The translations under genes were made by a program, and so were the position numbers. The notes below the pieces were generated by a model. It was given only the letters and a program-made list of their open reading frames with translations, did not search any database and had not been told where the DNA came from. From NCBI GenBank assembly GCA_003118195.1, contig BEXV01000080.1:364472-428471 (forward strand): a DNA stretch of 64,000 nucleotides, written 5' to 3'. This document shows positions 1 to 13,103 of the stretch, piece after piece. Numbering within the stretch: the stretch's first letter is position 1; every line of letters begins with the position of its first letter. The stretch is from Hemicentrotus pulcherrimus (Eukaryota > Echinodermata > Echinoidea > Camarodonta > Strongylocentrotidae).

Positions 1-3000
1 TAATTTATTCGTAACTACAAAATGAACTACAAAATAGGGGAAAGAAAAGGGGGATGCCAACAGAGACGAGAAAGGGACAAGACAATGCTTTACACGACAA
101 AGATAGAAGAACACTGTCATAATACAAAGAGTAGACAATGACAAAAAGAAGTTAGAGATCGGGGGTACAGAAAATAATACAAAATGATGAGCTGCATGTG
201 GGGTTGAGAAGATAAGGAAAGAGAAATGCGCGTTAGAAAGGAAATAAGCATTTGAAGGAACAATATGATATATCATATTACATTTTGAGTCTGCGAGTGG
301 AGAATGATATTGTATTCAACAAAAACAACAACGACATATACTTCAGTGAGGTTTATATATGATTGTAAAAAAAAACAATGTCATTTTTTTTGTTGAAAGT
401 ATTTATCGATGGAGCATTTTTTATTTCAATACTTAAAAAATTCCAAAACTTTGGACCTTCATATATTATTGATTATTGAACTACGAGGGTCTGAAAGAGA
501 GGTAAATGAAAATCGTCCAAAATATATAGATTACAAAAATTAATAAATAAATGAATGAATAAATAAACGAAAACACCAAGAGACGAAGCTCGCTTCCCAC
601 ATAAGGAATACTAACATTTTACATTTTTTTGCTATTTTATCATCATAAAGAAAATGTCGTCAGGGCTCCGAAAACGAACTAAAGAAAGCATTTGAAATTG
701 ATATTTGTTTTTTCTATGAACTGCCAATCCACTAAAGTTTGCTTTAATAGACACGCACACTTAAATGTTGTGATTAGGTTACTGGAACTAATTATAACAA
801 AGTTGTATAGAATACTTTCCCTATTTTTACTTAAGCTCTTCGCAGTTTAGTGATACTCCTCAATGACAAAAGCTGGAATTACCGATCAATAATTATATAC
901 CGAGCATCCCTGAATATATCATGAAATTAAGAGGTTTCCAATACTACAGTTTATATTTGTTCTTTACTCTTCGTCCGAAATCATGAAATTGGATCTAATT
1001 AGTAAGGCAAACCATGCATGATACGGTGATTAGTTCTACCAAATAACTGCAGGAAAAATCATTCTCGATTGACAAGAATAAAAATTAAAGTTGGTGGCCT
1101 TATGTCAATTTGATATGTAGGAATGTGCTAAATGGTTACGTAACAAGAATTATCATCTTTATTGCTCCAAGCCGACATGTCAAGAAGGCGTGAAGAGAAA
1201 GAGGAGAAATTGGAAAAGTCAAAATTAAGTAAAAGATATGTGGCATACAAGAGGAGGGGTATTTTTAAAGACAAATAACAAGAAAAAAAGGTTGAAGAAT
1301 TTAACATAAAGAAGAAAACTAAACAACAAAAAGCAGGGAAGATCCTTGACCCTTGTGAAAAAGCGATGTAGGAGAGAGGGAAAAAAAAAAAATAAAACAT
1401 TCCAAATTTCATAAGTAAACCCTCAAAATGTGCCTTCTAAAGATTTGGTTTCCTAATTGATATTGCAAACATTTATGTTTTTAATATAAATATGAATATG
1501 AAATTAGAGTAGAGTAAATCAGGTTTCAGGGAAACACTCAACATTTTTATCAAATATCTATAAAAACCTAATCTGCTAGATTGTGTGACATGGCCAACAT
1601 TAAGTACTTTCCGTCTCCTTTGGCCACGGAGCACTTCGAATGGTAGAAGGAGGAACAAAACTTAACAACAGATATACAGAGTGAAAAGTAAACAAAAGGG
1701 GAGAGAGCAAAGGCAATGTGATGGGAAAGACCGCTCATAACCTCTCTCAATCGATCTCTTGAATTTCATCTTACTATAATAAAACCGATCCCCACCGCTC
1801 ACCCAACCCAACCCTGTCACCTGTGCCTCTTAATGTCGGCAACAACAACACGCCACTACGTAAAGCCTATACAGCACCAGTCAACGAGGAATGCAAACAC
1901 TCTTCGACGGAAGTTAGACTAGAGATAATGTTCTGATTAGAATGTTTTCCACCGCTTTTATCAACATCTTATAATTACATTCATTCACAGAATATCTGTT
2001 TGTTTAGAGTTTAATCGTGCAAGCAGTACATGCACAGAGAGAGAACAGAGTTCACCATCTTCCATTCAGCAACGCGCTGCGAAAGCCGATAATAAACGAA
2101 TCTAAAATGCGATCATAACATTTTCTCTCTCACATATTGGCCGGTATTCCTTGAAAGCATGCTAAATTTAGCTCAGGTTAACACGCGGAGTAAAGGAAGT
2201 AGGTTTGAGGTGGGCCATTGATTTATGGAACGCTTAATGTCGGCCATCTTCATCCTTTCAGAATTCAAATAATTTGGTAGCTCAGTGGGTAAAAGTCAAA
2301 TCATATCATTAATGATGTGATTTTATGTAAACAAATTTTTTATTTCAACATCATGGCAGAAGTCATTGTGTGTATTTGATTTAGAAAAAGGTAGAGTTAA
2401 ACTTTTTTTTTCTTCTTAAGGACACAGAAAAAAGCCGAATGGAGGCAGGTAGCCTTCTAGACAGGTTCTACACAAACGAAATACATGGACATTATAATTA
2501 TGTACACACAGATGGCATAGACGGGATGGCCAAACACATTTGACAAAAGCTTGGCAACTTACCTTGATCTTTAAGTAATGTTTACCAGGTTTCGTTTAAA
2601 CTTTTCATCTGAAGTTTCTTCCATGAAGGTTGAATTGACCTTGAATACAGAACATACAGAGGAAGGGAGCAACTTAACTAATGCCCCCTTCAATAAATGG
2701 CCCCCTCTCGTGCATGTGAGGGAAAATGGAATTAAAATAGCTTAGATTTCATGATACACTAACTCACTTCACTTCATTGATGAGACATTAATGCTGCAAG
2801 CGATGGTACAGCTACTCGATCACTTCAGCTTGGAAATAAAGCAGTGCGTAACCTTATGCAGGGATACATTTTGAGTATTAATTATAATTAGCTGCAGAAT
2901 ATGGCATTTATCATTAATTGTACATGCTCTGAATTCCGAACAGAGCAAGTAAGAGTATAATTGAGGGTATCCTTTTTGTAGTTGTGATGTATAAAAACAA

Positions 3001-5345
3001 AGTTAAGATCGCTTCAATTTTCCAGTATTCAGGATCTTTCAAATAGTAGAAATCTAAAAATTCACGAACTTTCAATTTAATGATTCAAGATCATTATGAA
3101 AATTCTTAGGTCTATGTAAACAATTTAAATAAAAGAAAAACAACATTTTTTTTATTTTTCCTATTGTTTTCCGATCAAATTGATGATGCCATTATAATGA
3201 ACTTTGGAATAGTTAGTTATTGAAATGATATCACAAATACATTGGTGGTGGTCAGTTTTATCATCCCTTTCATTCTCATATAGATGAATTATTACAATGA
3301 AAAGGATTGCCATCACACTGACGATTGACACACTCAAACTAAATTGAATTCGATCTATTTTTGCAGAGGCTTTAACACTGTTAATTAAAATGGTGACTTG
3401 GTAGTTAAAGGAGAGCTAATTATTTCTCTAAACAGTCTAATTAACTCGTGCGCCACAGAAGAATACGAAAAAAAGGACAGAGACACAGAGACAGAAAGGA
3501 AGAGACAAAGAAGGACAAAAGTTGACAACCAGAGATAGTAATACATGGCTCTTTTTTTTTTTGGGGGGGGGGCACATAACCAATGTTTTCGATGTTTCCA
3601 AGAAATAAAACCTACTCCTGAGCGTCTCCAAACATTAAATTCTTTTCATTATACACACAAAATACGTTATGTATTATGTAGCAGATAGGAAGTGGGACCC
3701 TTGATCGGACTAGCAGCGTGCAAACTAGCGAATGCAATCAGCTGAAAGGCGGGAAAACGGGAAAGTAAAGCCTGGGGAGCGGATATAATCGTCGTTTGAG
3801 CAGACGACGCTTCGCCAAGGGTCAATTAAGTCCATTAAAGGCCAATCCAACTATCTCCGTCGACCTTCTCTTTGATAATTACTTACATTTGTGCAACAAA
3901 TAACTGTTGACCGCTGTAAAAGTTGTTGAAGGAGTAGGGAGTGAAGATGTAAGTGCTACAAAGACTCTTTCGTATTACCCCTTGGCAATGTTATATCTAT
4001 CCCCACGCCGCTTGTTTTGTGTGCCTAAGTTTGATTAACGTTCATGAATTTTCTTCGTTGTGCAACATAATAAAGAGCAGAACAGATTGTATAAAATATC
4101 AGAAAGCTTTATTTCATTGGGTTTTTTGAACGCCAAATGAGACACATTTTCTATGCAGACCTAAATGTTTTCCTATGGTACACATGCTTTCATTGTTTGA
4201 GTCTTTCTTGTGCAACCATTTTGTTCGTTCTTCAAATGATTGTTATCATGATAAAAAAAAGTTATTAAACCCAGTGATTATGAGCACGAGATCTTTGTAT
4301 AATAAAATGACTAATAGGCCTTGCAGTTCTTTTACCTCCTATGTTTGGAGTGCCTTTATATTGCGTTAGTTCAACTCTCGTCACAATTATATCGAATTCG
4401 TTTCGATCTAGACGGTCGACATCTAAATCCTCCCAGCATTCGCGGTCCTGCTGCAACGAATACGTGCAATTACAACGTATACGTTGGATAAATGAAAGAT
4501 CCTAAGTCCTTTGACTAATTATCATGGGATTCGTATTCTATCTATCCTACCTCAATACTATTCTTCAAATCTTACGTTTTCCCGGCGTTAAGTCCTGACC
4601 CACTGCTCCGTATCAGATTGCTAATCCGTCTTCAAGACTGGCTTCACTTTTCTTCAGCAAACTTAACGTATATTTTCATGGTCGTTATTCACTTTCTCTT
4701 TTTAAAAATCTTGTTTGAATTTATTTCTTTATCAAAAAATGTTTTCCGCCCTCGGCTTTTCTTATATCTTTAAAAAAAAAAAATTGTTTTATATATTTTA
4801 TGGTTGCCCTATCTCCTATCTATTAGATGTAGTTTAACTCGGCACTATATAGAAACAACAGAAGATAGTGCAAAGTAATCCATGAGAGCTGAATTGATCA
4901 GAAATACTTGTGAGATTTCATTGCATAGGAAAACATTGATTCTGCTTTTCTGATAATAAAGTAAGTTCATGTTCACGGCAAGTGTAGAATCAATGAGAAT
5001 CGCTTACATTCCGCCGAAAAAAAATCAACCTTTCTTGAGTCGGAATAAAGAAATTGTAACCTTCGAATAACAATTGTACAGCTAAACATGGAAGTACAGT
5101 CGGCAACGCGGGAAAAAGAGGGAAAAGGAGTCACACCTTTGGTTTTATCTTTAAGAGCTTATTGATTACCATTTTCAACAGCAGACGTTCTAGATTTGCT
5201 TTTCATGATTTCAGATATGAAAGTAGGTATTTGATTAAATTCCTAATACTTATAAGTTGATCTGTGCTCCCGTCGCGATCTAATATTGAATTCAAACTCA
5301 TGTTGCATCGTCATATTTTAGAGAAAAAATCAGTACCTCGAGAAT
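1..5345. other. AT-rich non-coding stretch, no gene supported
   Basis: Short frames only, none with recognisable domains, signal sequence or consistent splice structure. The only notable composition features are an 11-T/10-G homopolymer junction at 3552-3572 and scattered poly(A)/poly(T) runs, for example near 4773-4784. Confidence 0.6.
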
Positions 5346-5361
5346 GAGAGAGAGAGAGAGA

Positions 5362-5429
<68 letters not shown>

Positions 5430-5456
5430 TAGAGAGAGAGAGAGGGAGGGAAGGGG
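5346..5456. repeat. (GA)n microsatellite
   Basis: Over 100 bases of nearly pure GA dinucleotide with a few interruptions. A GACAGACAGACA patch follows at 5553-5580. The minus-strand open frames across it (Leu/Ser runs) are translations of the repeat, not genes. Confidence 0.95.
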
Positions 5457-5639
5457 GTATGTAAAAAGCATATAATTATAGTAGAACAAGTAGAGCAAGT
5501 ATAGTAGAACATGAATGGCGAAACGAATAGAGAAAGGAATAGAGAAAGGATAAGGCAGACAGTCAGACAGACAGACAGTGTGATAATATGTGCGAAGAGA
5601 ATATTGATTTGGAGGTCTAGCGATCGGAAAGAGCGGCAC

Positions 5640-6220
5640 AGCTGGGTTTCTCCCAATGGGTGTTCATTATACCAGGGAGTCAAATTGAGATGGAGGAGTT
5701 CGGTAAGAGAGGGACCATCAATCAGACTAAGCTGGGATGCGATCCAATCTAGATGAATTCTTCCAGGAATTATGCGGAGACGGTGGAAGTATACTGTTTG
5801 CAAATCTTAATCTCATCATCCGAACAGTACGCCTAATTTGGAGAGAATGGGAAACTCTTCGAAGCCTTTCCATTAAAAGGGAACTATATGATAGGCCTCC
5901 GATGAGGGAAGTTGAAAGACGCCGAGTGATTGGAAGAATCGGCAAAGAAATAGAACTACTAAACCAACTTACATCATTTACAGGGATAATTGCTACCGTC
6001 TCTCCAATCACGTTTTGAGTTACATCGTCTCTCGAGTCATTCATCTCTTCCATTGTCCAATCACCATGAAATCTTTTGTAATACTTCGACACGAACCATC
6101 TGAAAATAAGTTCAATGTATTTACCTTGTTTCATACGGCCCCAATGGAAATCAGTCTCTGTTAGGACTTTTTAAAACCGTGTATAAATAAAGATATACAT
6201 TCAATTCAATTAAATTTAAC
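5640..6220. other. Protein-like open island: possible exon (minus) or LINE 3' end (plus)
   Basis: Several frames are open here and the composition is less AT-rich than its surroundings. On the minus strand, 5973-6099 is a clean exon candidate: a pyrimidine-rich acceptor ending TTTTCAG, 127 bases encoding 42 residues (WFVSKYY to IPVND), then a consensus GTAAGT donor at 5972-5967. On the plus strand a 93-codon frame (5737-6018) is rich in charged helix-like residues (WREWETL, VERRRVIGRIG). It is followed by AATAAA (6186-6191) and ATTCAATTCAATT (6199-6211), a tail typical of non-LTR retrotransposons. I recognise no family on either strand and cannot choose between the readings. Confidence 0.3.
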
Positions 6221-6830
6221 CTAAGGCGCTGAAGAGGGGAATAAATCATATTTATCGTATCTACAAAAAGGACAGATTTATGTTATGAGATAAAAAAAAG
6301 TTATTCATATAGAAATATTTTAGATGTAATAATCAATGGCGATTAAATAATAACCTTGGTCCATAGTCACATTCAATCAATATTGCACCTTTTTTTTTCC
6401 ATTTCTAACCAGTGATCACTAAAATGACAGTGATCAATGTGACTGCCTTTTATTACCAAACAAGACCAGTGACAGATAATTAAACAGAGCGATTTATAAA
6501 ATAAGGAAAATCTACGTAATTGATTCAATGGTACATCGGTACACTGAGGGCTTGGATTTGGACGGGGCAGCTTATGTTTATCACTGTTTCTCATCAAGGC
6601 CAATGTAGTTCTCATATTGGTCTGGAGAGGGGGCATGTGCAGCAGAACCTTTTATTTTTCTTCATAAAAATGGCAGGGGTGTTCTCGCCCTATAATAATT
6701 ATTTGAGACGAAAAAGAGGCCTCTCTGTCACAGGCATAGTTTATTGAACAGTTGAGGATAACAAAACTGTACAGGTTAGATTCAATTTTATAATCAACCA
6801 CATATGGAATTTTCCAATCATGAACATCGA
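6221..6830. other. No gene or repeat seen
   Basis: AT-rich sequence with short chance open frames on both strands. I see nothing that supports a feature. Confidence 0.5.
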
Positions 6831-6990
6831 CGGTAATGCAACATGATTATATTGAGCCAGCAGTTAACAGCTGCATGTGATAAATTTAAATTTTGATTAA
6901 TATTACTTGACGGTAATGTAACATGATTATAGTGAGCCAACAGTTACCAGCTGCGTGTGATAAATTTAAATGTTGATTAATATTACTTGA
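6831..6990. repeat. 80-bp tandem duplication (two units)
   Basis: Units 6831-6910 and 6911-6990 are exactly 80 bases each and abut without spacer. Both run from CGGTAATG to TATTACTTGA. I count six substitutions (about 92% identity) and no indels, so this is a recent segmental tandem duplication. Each unit carries a CAGCTG E-box core. Confidence 0.93.
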
Positions 6991-8400
6991 GCGAGCCTCT
7001 GTTGCATTATACATTCGTGTCTGATCTGGTATTAGTTTAAGAGATTAAGGCCATTCGATTTTATCATAGTACTTTGTGCCCCTATTTCGCTTTACATTAC
7101 CTTGTATTTGTCATATTTTAGTTTGTTTTCAAAGTAGGTTATACACGGATCCCTTCTCCATCACCTCATCTCATAATATAAGTTAGTGTGGTTGACCAGT
7201 TTGTTCAAGTCTTCAGATCAAGGAGAGAAAGAACAGGTGGGACAAATTAAAAGTGGGATAAGGGGAGATATGCGTGAAAGAGAAAGAAGAGCGGTCGATA
7301 ACTAGGACCTTAGCAGGTCTGTGAAGAGAGATAAGAGAAGATGCAATAGACTAATCATAATTCACCCCGACTGGGATTCGTATCTCTGGAGACTGCAGAA
7401 GCGGTTCTTCCAAGATTTGAGAGAAACTCGACACGAAGCTCGTCCTCAGTGATCAGGTATTCGGCCAGAAGGCGCGCACAGCACGTGGATCGAAATCTTC
7501 CCCTCTTTTCCAGATTTCTCCTGCCTTCGCACTTCTTTCGCATAATGTCTTCTCTTCCAAAGACGCAGGCTAAGAAAGTATGGTGACCATTTCCCCATCC
7601 TTCGTGTAGAAATATTCTAGCTATAACCTAAAAGTTTACTTTCTCGCCCATGCACAAATGAGTGCTAAATTATATTTTAACAAAATAAATAAATAGGAAT
7701 TAATTCATAAGTAATTTTAACTCAAATACAATAAACGTAACCCCCACCCCGCAATTTCAGTTTGTAAAATTAACTTGACAAAGTAGTTGGGTATACTTGT
7801 CATGGAATACGAAAGTATGCACAACCATAAATATAATTGAATTCACGACGAGGAATGAGGCTGAATATTTTGGTTGCACCGATAGTGCCTGCTGGATATG
7901 TGGAATCAATTTTGCCTGACGTACAGAAAGTAAACTTTGCAATCACTGCTATGAATTACTAACGTCTGTACTAATTTCCTATAAAGGCTTAATCAACGCT
8001 GTATTCAAAATGGCGCCTCGTTCTTAACATGCATAGTAATCATATAAATGACACGATTGAGAGAGTTCCCCCCTCTCATCAGGTTTGATTCTTCTCCGTT
8101 GACTTTAACCATACAGTGACATAGTATCAGACCAGCTGCATCTGTGAGAGTCTAAAACATAAAAATGGACAGAATGGGGATACGATTTTGCGTAACTCAA
8201 TCTTCCTGACCTACTCCAGCCTGCAGGTACGATTGCTTTTTATCTTTTCCCCTAAAAGAAGTGGGAGAAGAAAAATGACGAAAAAAGGATAAATTAGATA
8301 AAGTTGAAATACAAGCATAAAATCACTTGTTGATTCATGAAATTTTATGAGAGAAATGTAGAAAAAGAGGGGGATGAGATAATGAAGTGTATGAAGGTAT
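6991..8400. other. No gene seen
   Basis: AT-rich sequence with chance open frames of about 60 codons at 7355-7543 and 7757-7942 on the minus strand. Neither shows a domain or signal peptide. Confidence 0.5.
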
Positions 8401-8402
8401 AG

Positions 8403-8565
8403 AGGAAGACAGAGAGAGAGAGAGAGGGGGGAGACAGAGAGACAGACAGACAAAGAAAGGAAATTTGAGGGGGAGAAAGATGGGTGAGGGGAGAGGGGGA
8501 GAGAGAGAGAGAGAGAGAGAGAGAATAAGAGACAGACAGACAGACAGAGGGACAGAGGATATTGG
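8403..8565. repeat. (GA)n/(GACA)n microsatellite cluster
   Basis: Alternating GAGAGA and GACAGACAGACA blocks with G-run interruptions. A 10-base G run follows near 8740-8750. Open frames over this area are repeat translations. Confidence 0.92.
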
Positions 8566-9155
8566 AATCTAACGCCTAAAATTGTTGGATTGTTGAGAGT
8601 TCTATAGAGGTTTGGTATATACCAATGTTCGGTGTTGTCCAGAGCCCTGGGGTGAAGGGTGAGAGGAAACCTGGCGACCATGCTAAGTACATATTTCTCG
8701 CAAACTAATAATGTCATTGAATGCGCGTACTACTATATGGGGGGGGGGGGTCAGTGGGAAACTTGAATCACCTATAGAACACAAAGCCGTCACGTCAGAG
8801 AGAAGGAATGATGAAAACCCTTTAACTTTAACAGAAATGTTGAAAATGTCCTCCAACATAGAAGTTGGTAAAAAGAATTATTGATTCACCCGTCATGCCC
8901 ATAGATATTTTGGCGGGGATGTCATATCCCTCATACCCCGTCTCTCACAGACCCACTCCATCCCCCTGGCGACACCCGTTGGTCTGCTCGGTTATTTCCC
9001 TCGCGCTCGTCCATAGTTCCGATGCCGCGTCCATTTGACTCCATATTTGTCATAAATCTACGATCGGCAAATGCATGCAAAGCAAATAGTGGCGTAATAT
9101 TTTGAACAGTATATTCCTCATCTCTCTAAAAGAAAATTTTCGTATAGCCAATATA

Positions 9156-9297
9156 AAATGTGATGGTGGCTGTGGCGGTGGTGGTGTTGGTGGTGGTGAT
9201 GGTGGTAAAGAAAATGATGGTAATGGTAATGTTTATGGTGATCTTGGTGGGAAAGATGATGATGATGGTGATGATGGTGGTGGTGTTGATGATAATG
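9156..9297. repeat. GGT/GAT trinucleotide-rich tract
   Basis: Imperfect GGTGGTGATGGT-type triplets on the plus strand. They yield Gly/Asp- or His-rich open frames on both strands that are best treated as artefacts. Confidence 0.88.
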
Positions 9298-9302
9298 CCA
9301 AG

Positions 9303-9470
9303 CCAAACCAAACAAGAAAAGAAGGGGAAAAAACACCTCAAAACAAAGCAACAACAAAGTCAACTAAACAAAACAGAAATAATCAAAAGAAAACGAAACA
9401 AACAAAACAAACAAAACAAAAACTAAACAAAAGTAAACAAAACAAACACAAGAAAACAAAACAAATGGAT
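9303..9470. repeat. A/C-rich AAACA-type low-complexity tract
   Basis: The plus strand is almost free of T and is built of AAACAAAACAA-type pentamer and hexamer units. It directly follows the GGT/GAT triplet tract, so about 310 bases form one strand-asymmetric simple-sequence block. Confidence 0.85.
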
Positions 9471-9479
9471 GGGAAGTGC

Positions 9480-10310
9480 AGCGATTGAATTCTTGCCCTA
9501 CTTTCTCCTTCCCTTTAAACAAAAAAAAATCTCCCTCAGTTTCGCTTCTTTTCATTTCTTTTTCTTATTTTCTGGTTTGATCTATCTACTCTTTGTCATA
9601 ACATACTCCATCCCACCCTACGCCTTGTCAAATCTTTGTCATATTGTCGCAGTTATTTAATCCCACCCTAAGCTATATCTGATCATTTGAAGACGGTTTA
9701 TAGACGTAATCGGTCTCCTCTTGACCCACTATAATCATTGCCCACTATCCGGGTTGGCAGCAATCAAAACGCAACGAAATGCCATCCAAAATGACACGAG
9801 AATCCATTCTTTCCCCATGCAGCCCACTCTCAATTTTCCTTTTTAAGAGAAAAGATCTTTATATCTACATTATGGTCTAGGTATTACTAACATGAAAAAT
9901 CGGAGAAATATTCAAGGAAGTGTTTATGAAAAGGAGTCCAACTATTAAACTAATCAGTATAATTATTGATCTATCTTGATGAATGTGTATTGCGCTTTCC
10001 TTATTGGCAAGAAACAAACTATTTTACAGTAAAATCAAAGGATAGGATATCGTTGAGAACGAATGCATTTTTATTTTGTTAATTTTTGTTTTTTTAAACC
10101 ATATTTCTTGCCTTACTTGACAATAACATATCATTTGAAGGATATGCACATTCATCTTATTACATATTCTCCAATTAAGTTTTCTTTAATATTGTAATGT
10201 CACACCCTAATAAATTTCTTTTTATTCCGCGTATACGCCATATTATACTCTTTGACTTTAGACCATTTATCAATTACAAATTAATGTAAATAGATAGACA
10301 ACTCACAGTT
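9480..10310. other. No gene seen
   Basis: AT-rich, with pyrimidine-rich patches at 9490-9600. No coding or structural signal is recognised. Confidence 0.5.
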
Positions 10311-10312
10311 TT

Positions 10313-10462
10313 GCACTAATGCGCCTTGAGCATTTAATGTTTAAGTGGATTTTGCGCCTTATAAATCCTAGGCCTATATTATTATAATTATTATTATTAT
10401 TATTATTATTATCATTATTATCATTATTATTATTATTGTTATTATTATTATTATTATTATTT
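10313..10462 (+). repeat. Degenerate LINE/SINE 3' tail with (ATT)n
   Basis: The block GCGCCTTGAGCA, a short gap, GCGCCTTATAAATCC and then a long (TTA)n run (about 10376-10460) has the layout of the GCGCTTTGAG / GCGCTATATAA / (ATT)n 3' ends seen on L2/CR1-type LINEs and their SINEs. A better copy lies at 61.35 kb. The family name is from memory; the repeat run is certain. Confidence 0.5.
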
Positions 10463-12730
10463 CGTCTATCCATTAAAGACACTTAGAAATGGACTCTCAT
10501 GGGGGAATAACAGGTGTTGTAAATCACCAGAATTAGCCTTCGATTTTCATATGACCAACAGGCCTTATGCAATGCTTTGCATTTCCACCAACTCCCCCAT
10601 TTCATTTTAAGCATGGGAAAATTATTAACTTCACCCAAGAACTCATCGAGAGACTAGGGAGTATTTTCATTATATAGGACTACGGGTTTGCTGTGTGCAG
10701 ACTTGTACACCCATTAATGGTATTTCCATCAAGTCTGGTCTCAGCGAATTGTGGCCTTCTTCACATGGAAACAGACGACCCAATCCCTTTAACATTCTTC
10801 CACTAATCTACCTCGTAACCAAGATTCAATATGAGCGAGATCCGCGGCGGAAACAGCATCATAATTAAGAATTGTATTAAAATTGTGTTACATTTTTCCC
10901 AAAAGGGAAATACCGGGAGTTATCGCTTTATCTACCATAACAAACAAAATATTGTGATCTTGAGAACTGTCCTAACATACAAATGAGTAAATTCTGGCTT
11001 TCTAATTTTTTTTTTTTTTTAAAGATGCACCGTCCTTTTATACATGGAAAGATATCAACGTAACAATTGTAATATAAGGTCGATTTCTCGTGAAAAGACT
11101 TGTATTACATGAATATTGAGAAACAACAGGATTGGACCAGGCTTTTGCCACATATTTGGTTAATCACGTGTTCATTAATGTTATATACTTTGTGTGATGA
11201 ACACTGCGATATTCACTGAGATCTATAAAATTAATCAGGATATCTAAAGTTTCAAAATGTCAAAAGGATTATTGTTATCCATAGGTATATAGCAACCCTT
11301 TTAGGAGAGCCCCAGATATTTTTTTTTAAAAGAAATCTTCCACTAGTACGCATCACTAGCTTTAAGGTAATATGTTACCAATTCAAAGCTCATCTTGACA
11401 CATTCAAGTGTGAAATTACCCCTCATGGTTTGCTTTGCGCTTCTGTGTTTAAACCGTACACACTCTTCCTCTACCACACGTAGTAATGTGGGTGTCTCGC
11501 TCACTAGATCTGTTCTACGCAGTTCTACGCGGTATTATTTCATTAATATATGGGTAAAATCATGATAACTTTTTTTTTAAAATCAACGCTAAAATGTGGT
11601 ACAACTCCAGATAGTTAAAACAAGACTTCTTTTCTGATCAAAAAGTTAAGTTTAAACGGTAATAATCATTGGCCATGATTATGAAATTTCAAAGTATAGA
11701 CGGATAATGTTTAGGAGGGTGTGGTGTCCGTATGCCCCCCCCCCCCTCCAGTCTTTTAAAGGCTTATTTTATCAACGTTTATTTTTGTATGATCATAATG
11801 GCGATTAATGTGTGATGTTAATTTCATTGATTTTTTCTTTTCTTATTCATACGTAGTCATATTAAATCCGATTGCTTTCTTTTTGAAAACAAAATTAAAA
11901 CCCTCATAGGCCGTTGAACTTTGTTTGAATCTTCTCTATACAAAATGAGATGCATCGTGAAAAAATACCTTCATCGTGTGGACAATTTAGATTATCTTCT
12001 CGTGTAAGTGTTTCTTAAGAATTGTGTAGTCCTCTTTCTTTCACTAAATCATGGGTTTAATGGTAGCTCGACACCGCTCGTGTGATGTACAAGATATAGG
12101 TGTCTGCCATAAAGATAAACGACCGAACCGTTTTCCTCCATTGAAGGATAAAAAGCGATATCCTATAATAGATCGTGTATTACAATGCAGGATATGTCTT
12201 TCATTAATACAATCCAGGTCTCACAATACCAAATATGTAAGATATCGCCAATAGCAATTCGAGACGAGGGACAATGACTCAAATTAGATTTGATCTTAAG
12301 CGAGTACGATACTTATTTTACACAATTCTACATATAAATTCGAACAACAAAATATCTATTTTGTTCTTGTCATTTCCCTTGTTTTTGTATGTAATTCACA
12401 ATGAGGAGTAAGAGAGCGATTAGATAAGAATCATCTCCTGGAGTATTCTAATCCCCATGGCTAGTTGTTCTGGCGCCAAAGAAGCCATGGTCTACTGACC
12501 TGAATTTCAATCTCATGTCACCGAATTGACAATGAACATCATTGTCATTGATACGTGCCCGCTTGTCACTTGCGATGCTCCCTCCATTTCCATGAAAATC
12601 GGGTTTCTTTTGTAATAATATTGATTTTCTGAGATGTACTGTTTTTAAAAAATGATGTTATTGTTGATCTAACCGGTTAACTTTTGAACTGGTGGCCCAA
12701 TCGACGATTAGCGCTTCGGTAGTCGTCTAT
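10463..12730. other. No gene seen; one C-homopolymer
   Basis: AT-rich sequence. A 12-base C run at 11735-11746 is followed by TCCAGTCTTTTAAA, similar to the window's last 50 bases. Open frames are short and featureless. Confidence 0.5.
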
Positions 12731-13103
12731 GCATGTACAGTGCGTCCCAGAAAAAACGAAACCGAGAATTATCGATGTTTTATCATAATTTAGACACATT
12801 TGTAATTAATAAATGACACATATTTGGAAAGCTTAGATCCTTCTCTTTCATTTGATGCAACTCATACGATGCATATCTCATGCAAGAGTGATTAAAATCA
12901 ATTTTAAGAGAGGAAACCAAAAAGTCATTTGGCGGACGGTATCTGAATTTCAAAGAGAGATTCACATTTCTAGAAAGTTGGGTTAAAGCCTTTTCATAAT
13001 TATGATACCTCAATCAGGAAAAATAAGCTAGGAATAGCAAAGTTCTGTTTGCTTAAAGAAGTGCTTGCATTTCCATTGTTTTTTATTAAACGAAGATATT
13101 AAA

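Noticed and set aside
2271..2300. tRNA A-box-like TAGCTCAGTGGGTAAAAGTC
   Set aside because: No B box, no acceptor-stem pairing and no cloverleaf could be built.
5330..5803. 157-codon minus-strand frame
   Set aside because: Its C-terminal half is the translation of the (GA)n tract. Only the upstream part overlaps the 5.64-6.22 kb island already described.
8211..8717. 168-codon minus-strand frame
   Set aside because: Dominated by Ser/Leu runs encoded by the GA/GACA microsatellite.
9102..9488. Gly/Asp-rich and His-rich frames
   Set aside because: Produced by the GGT/GAT and AAACA simple-sequence tracts.
12739..13020. Possible mariner-type terminus (CAGTGCGTCCCAGAAAAAAC) with a 76-codon minus frame
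   Set aside because: No matching inverted end found downstream in the window and no transposase motif. Kept only as a suspicion.
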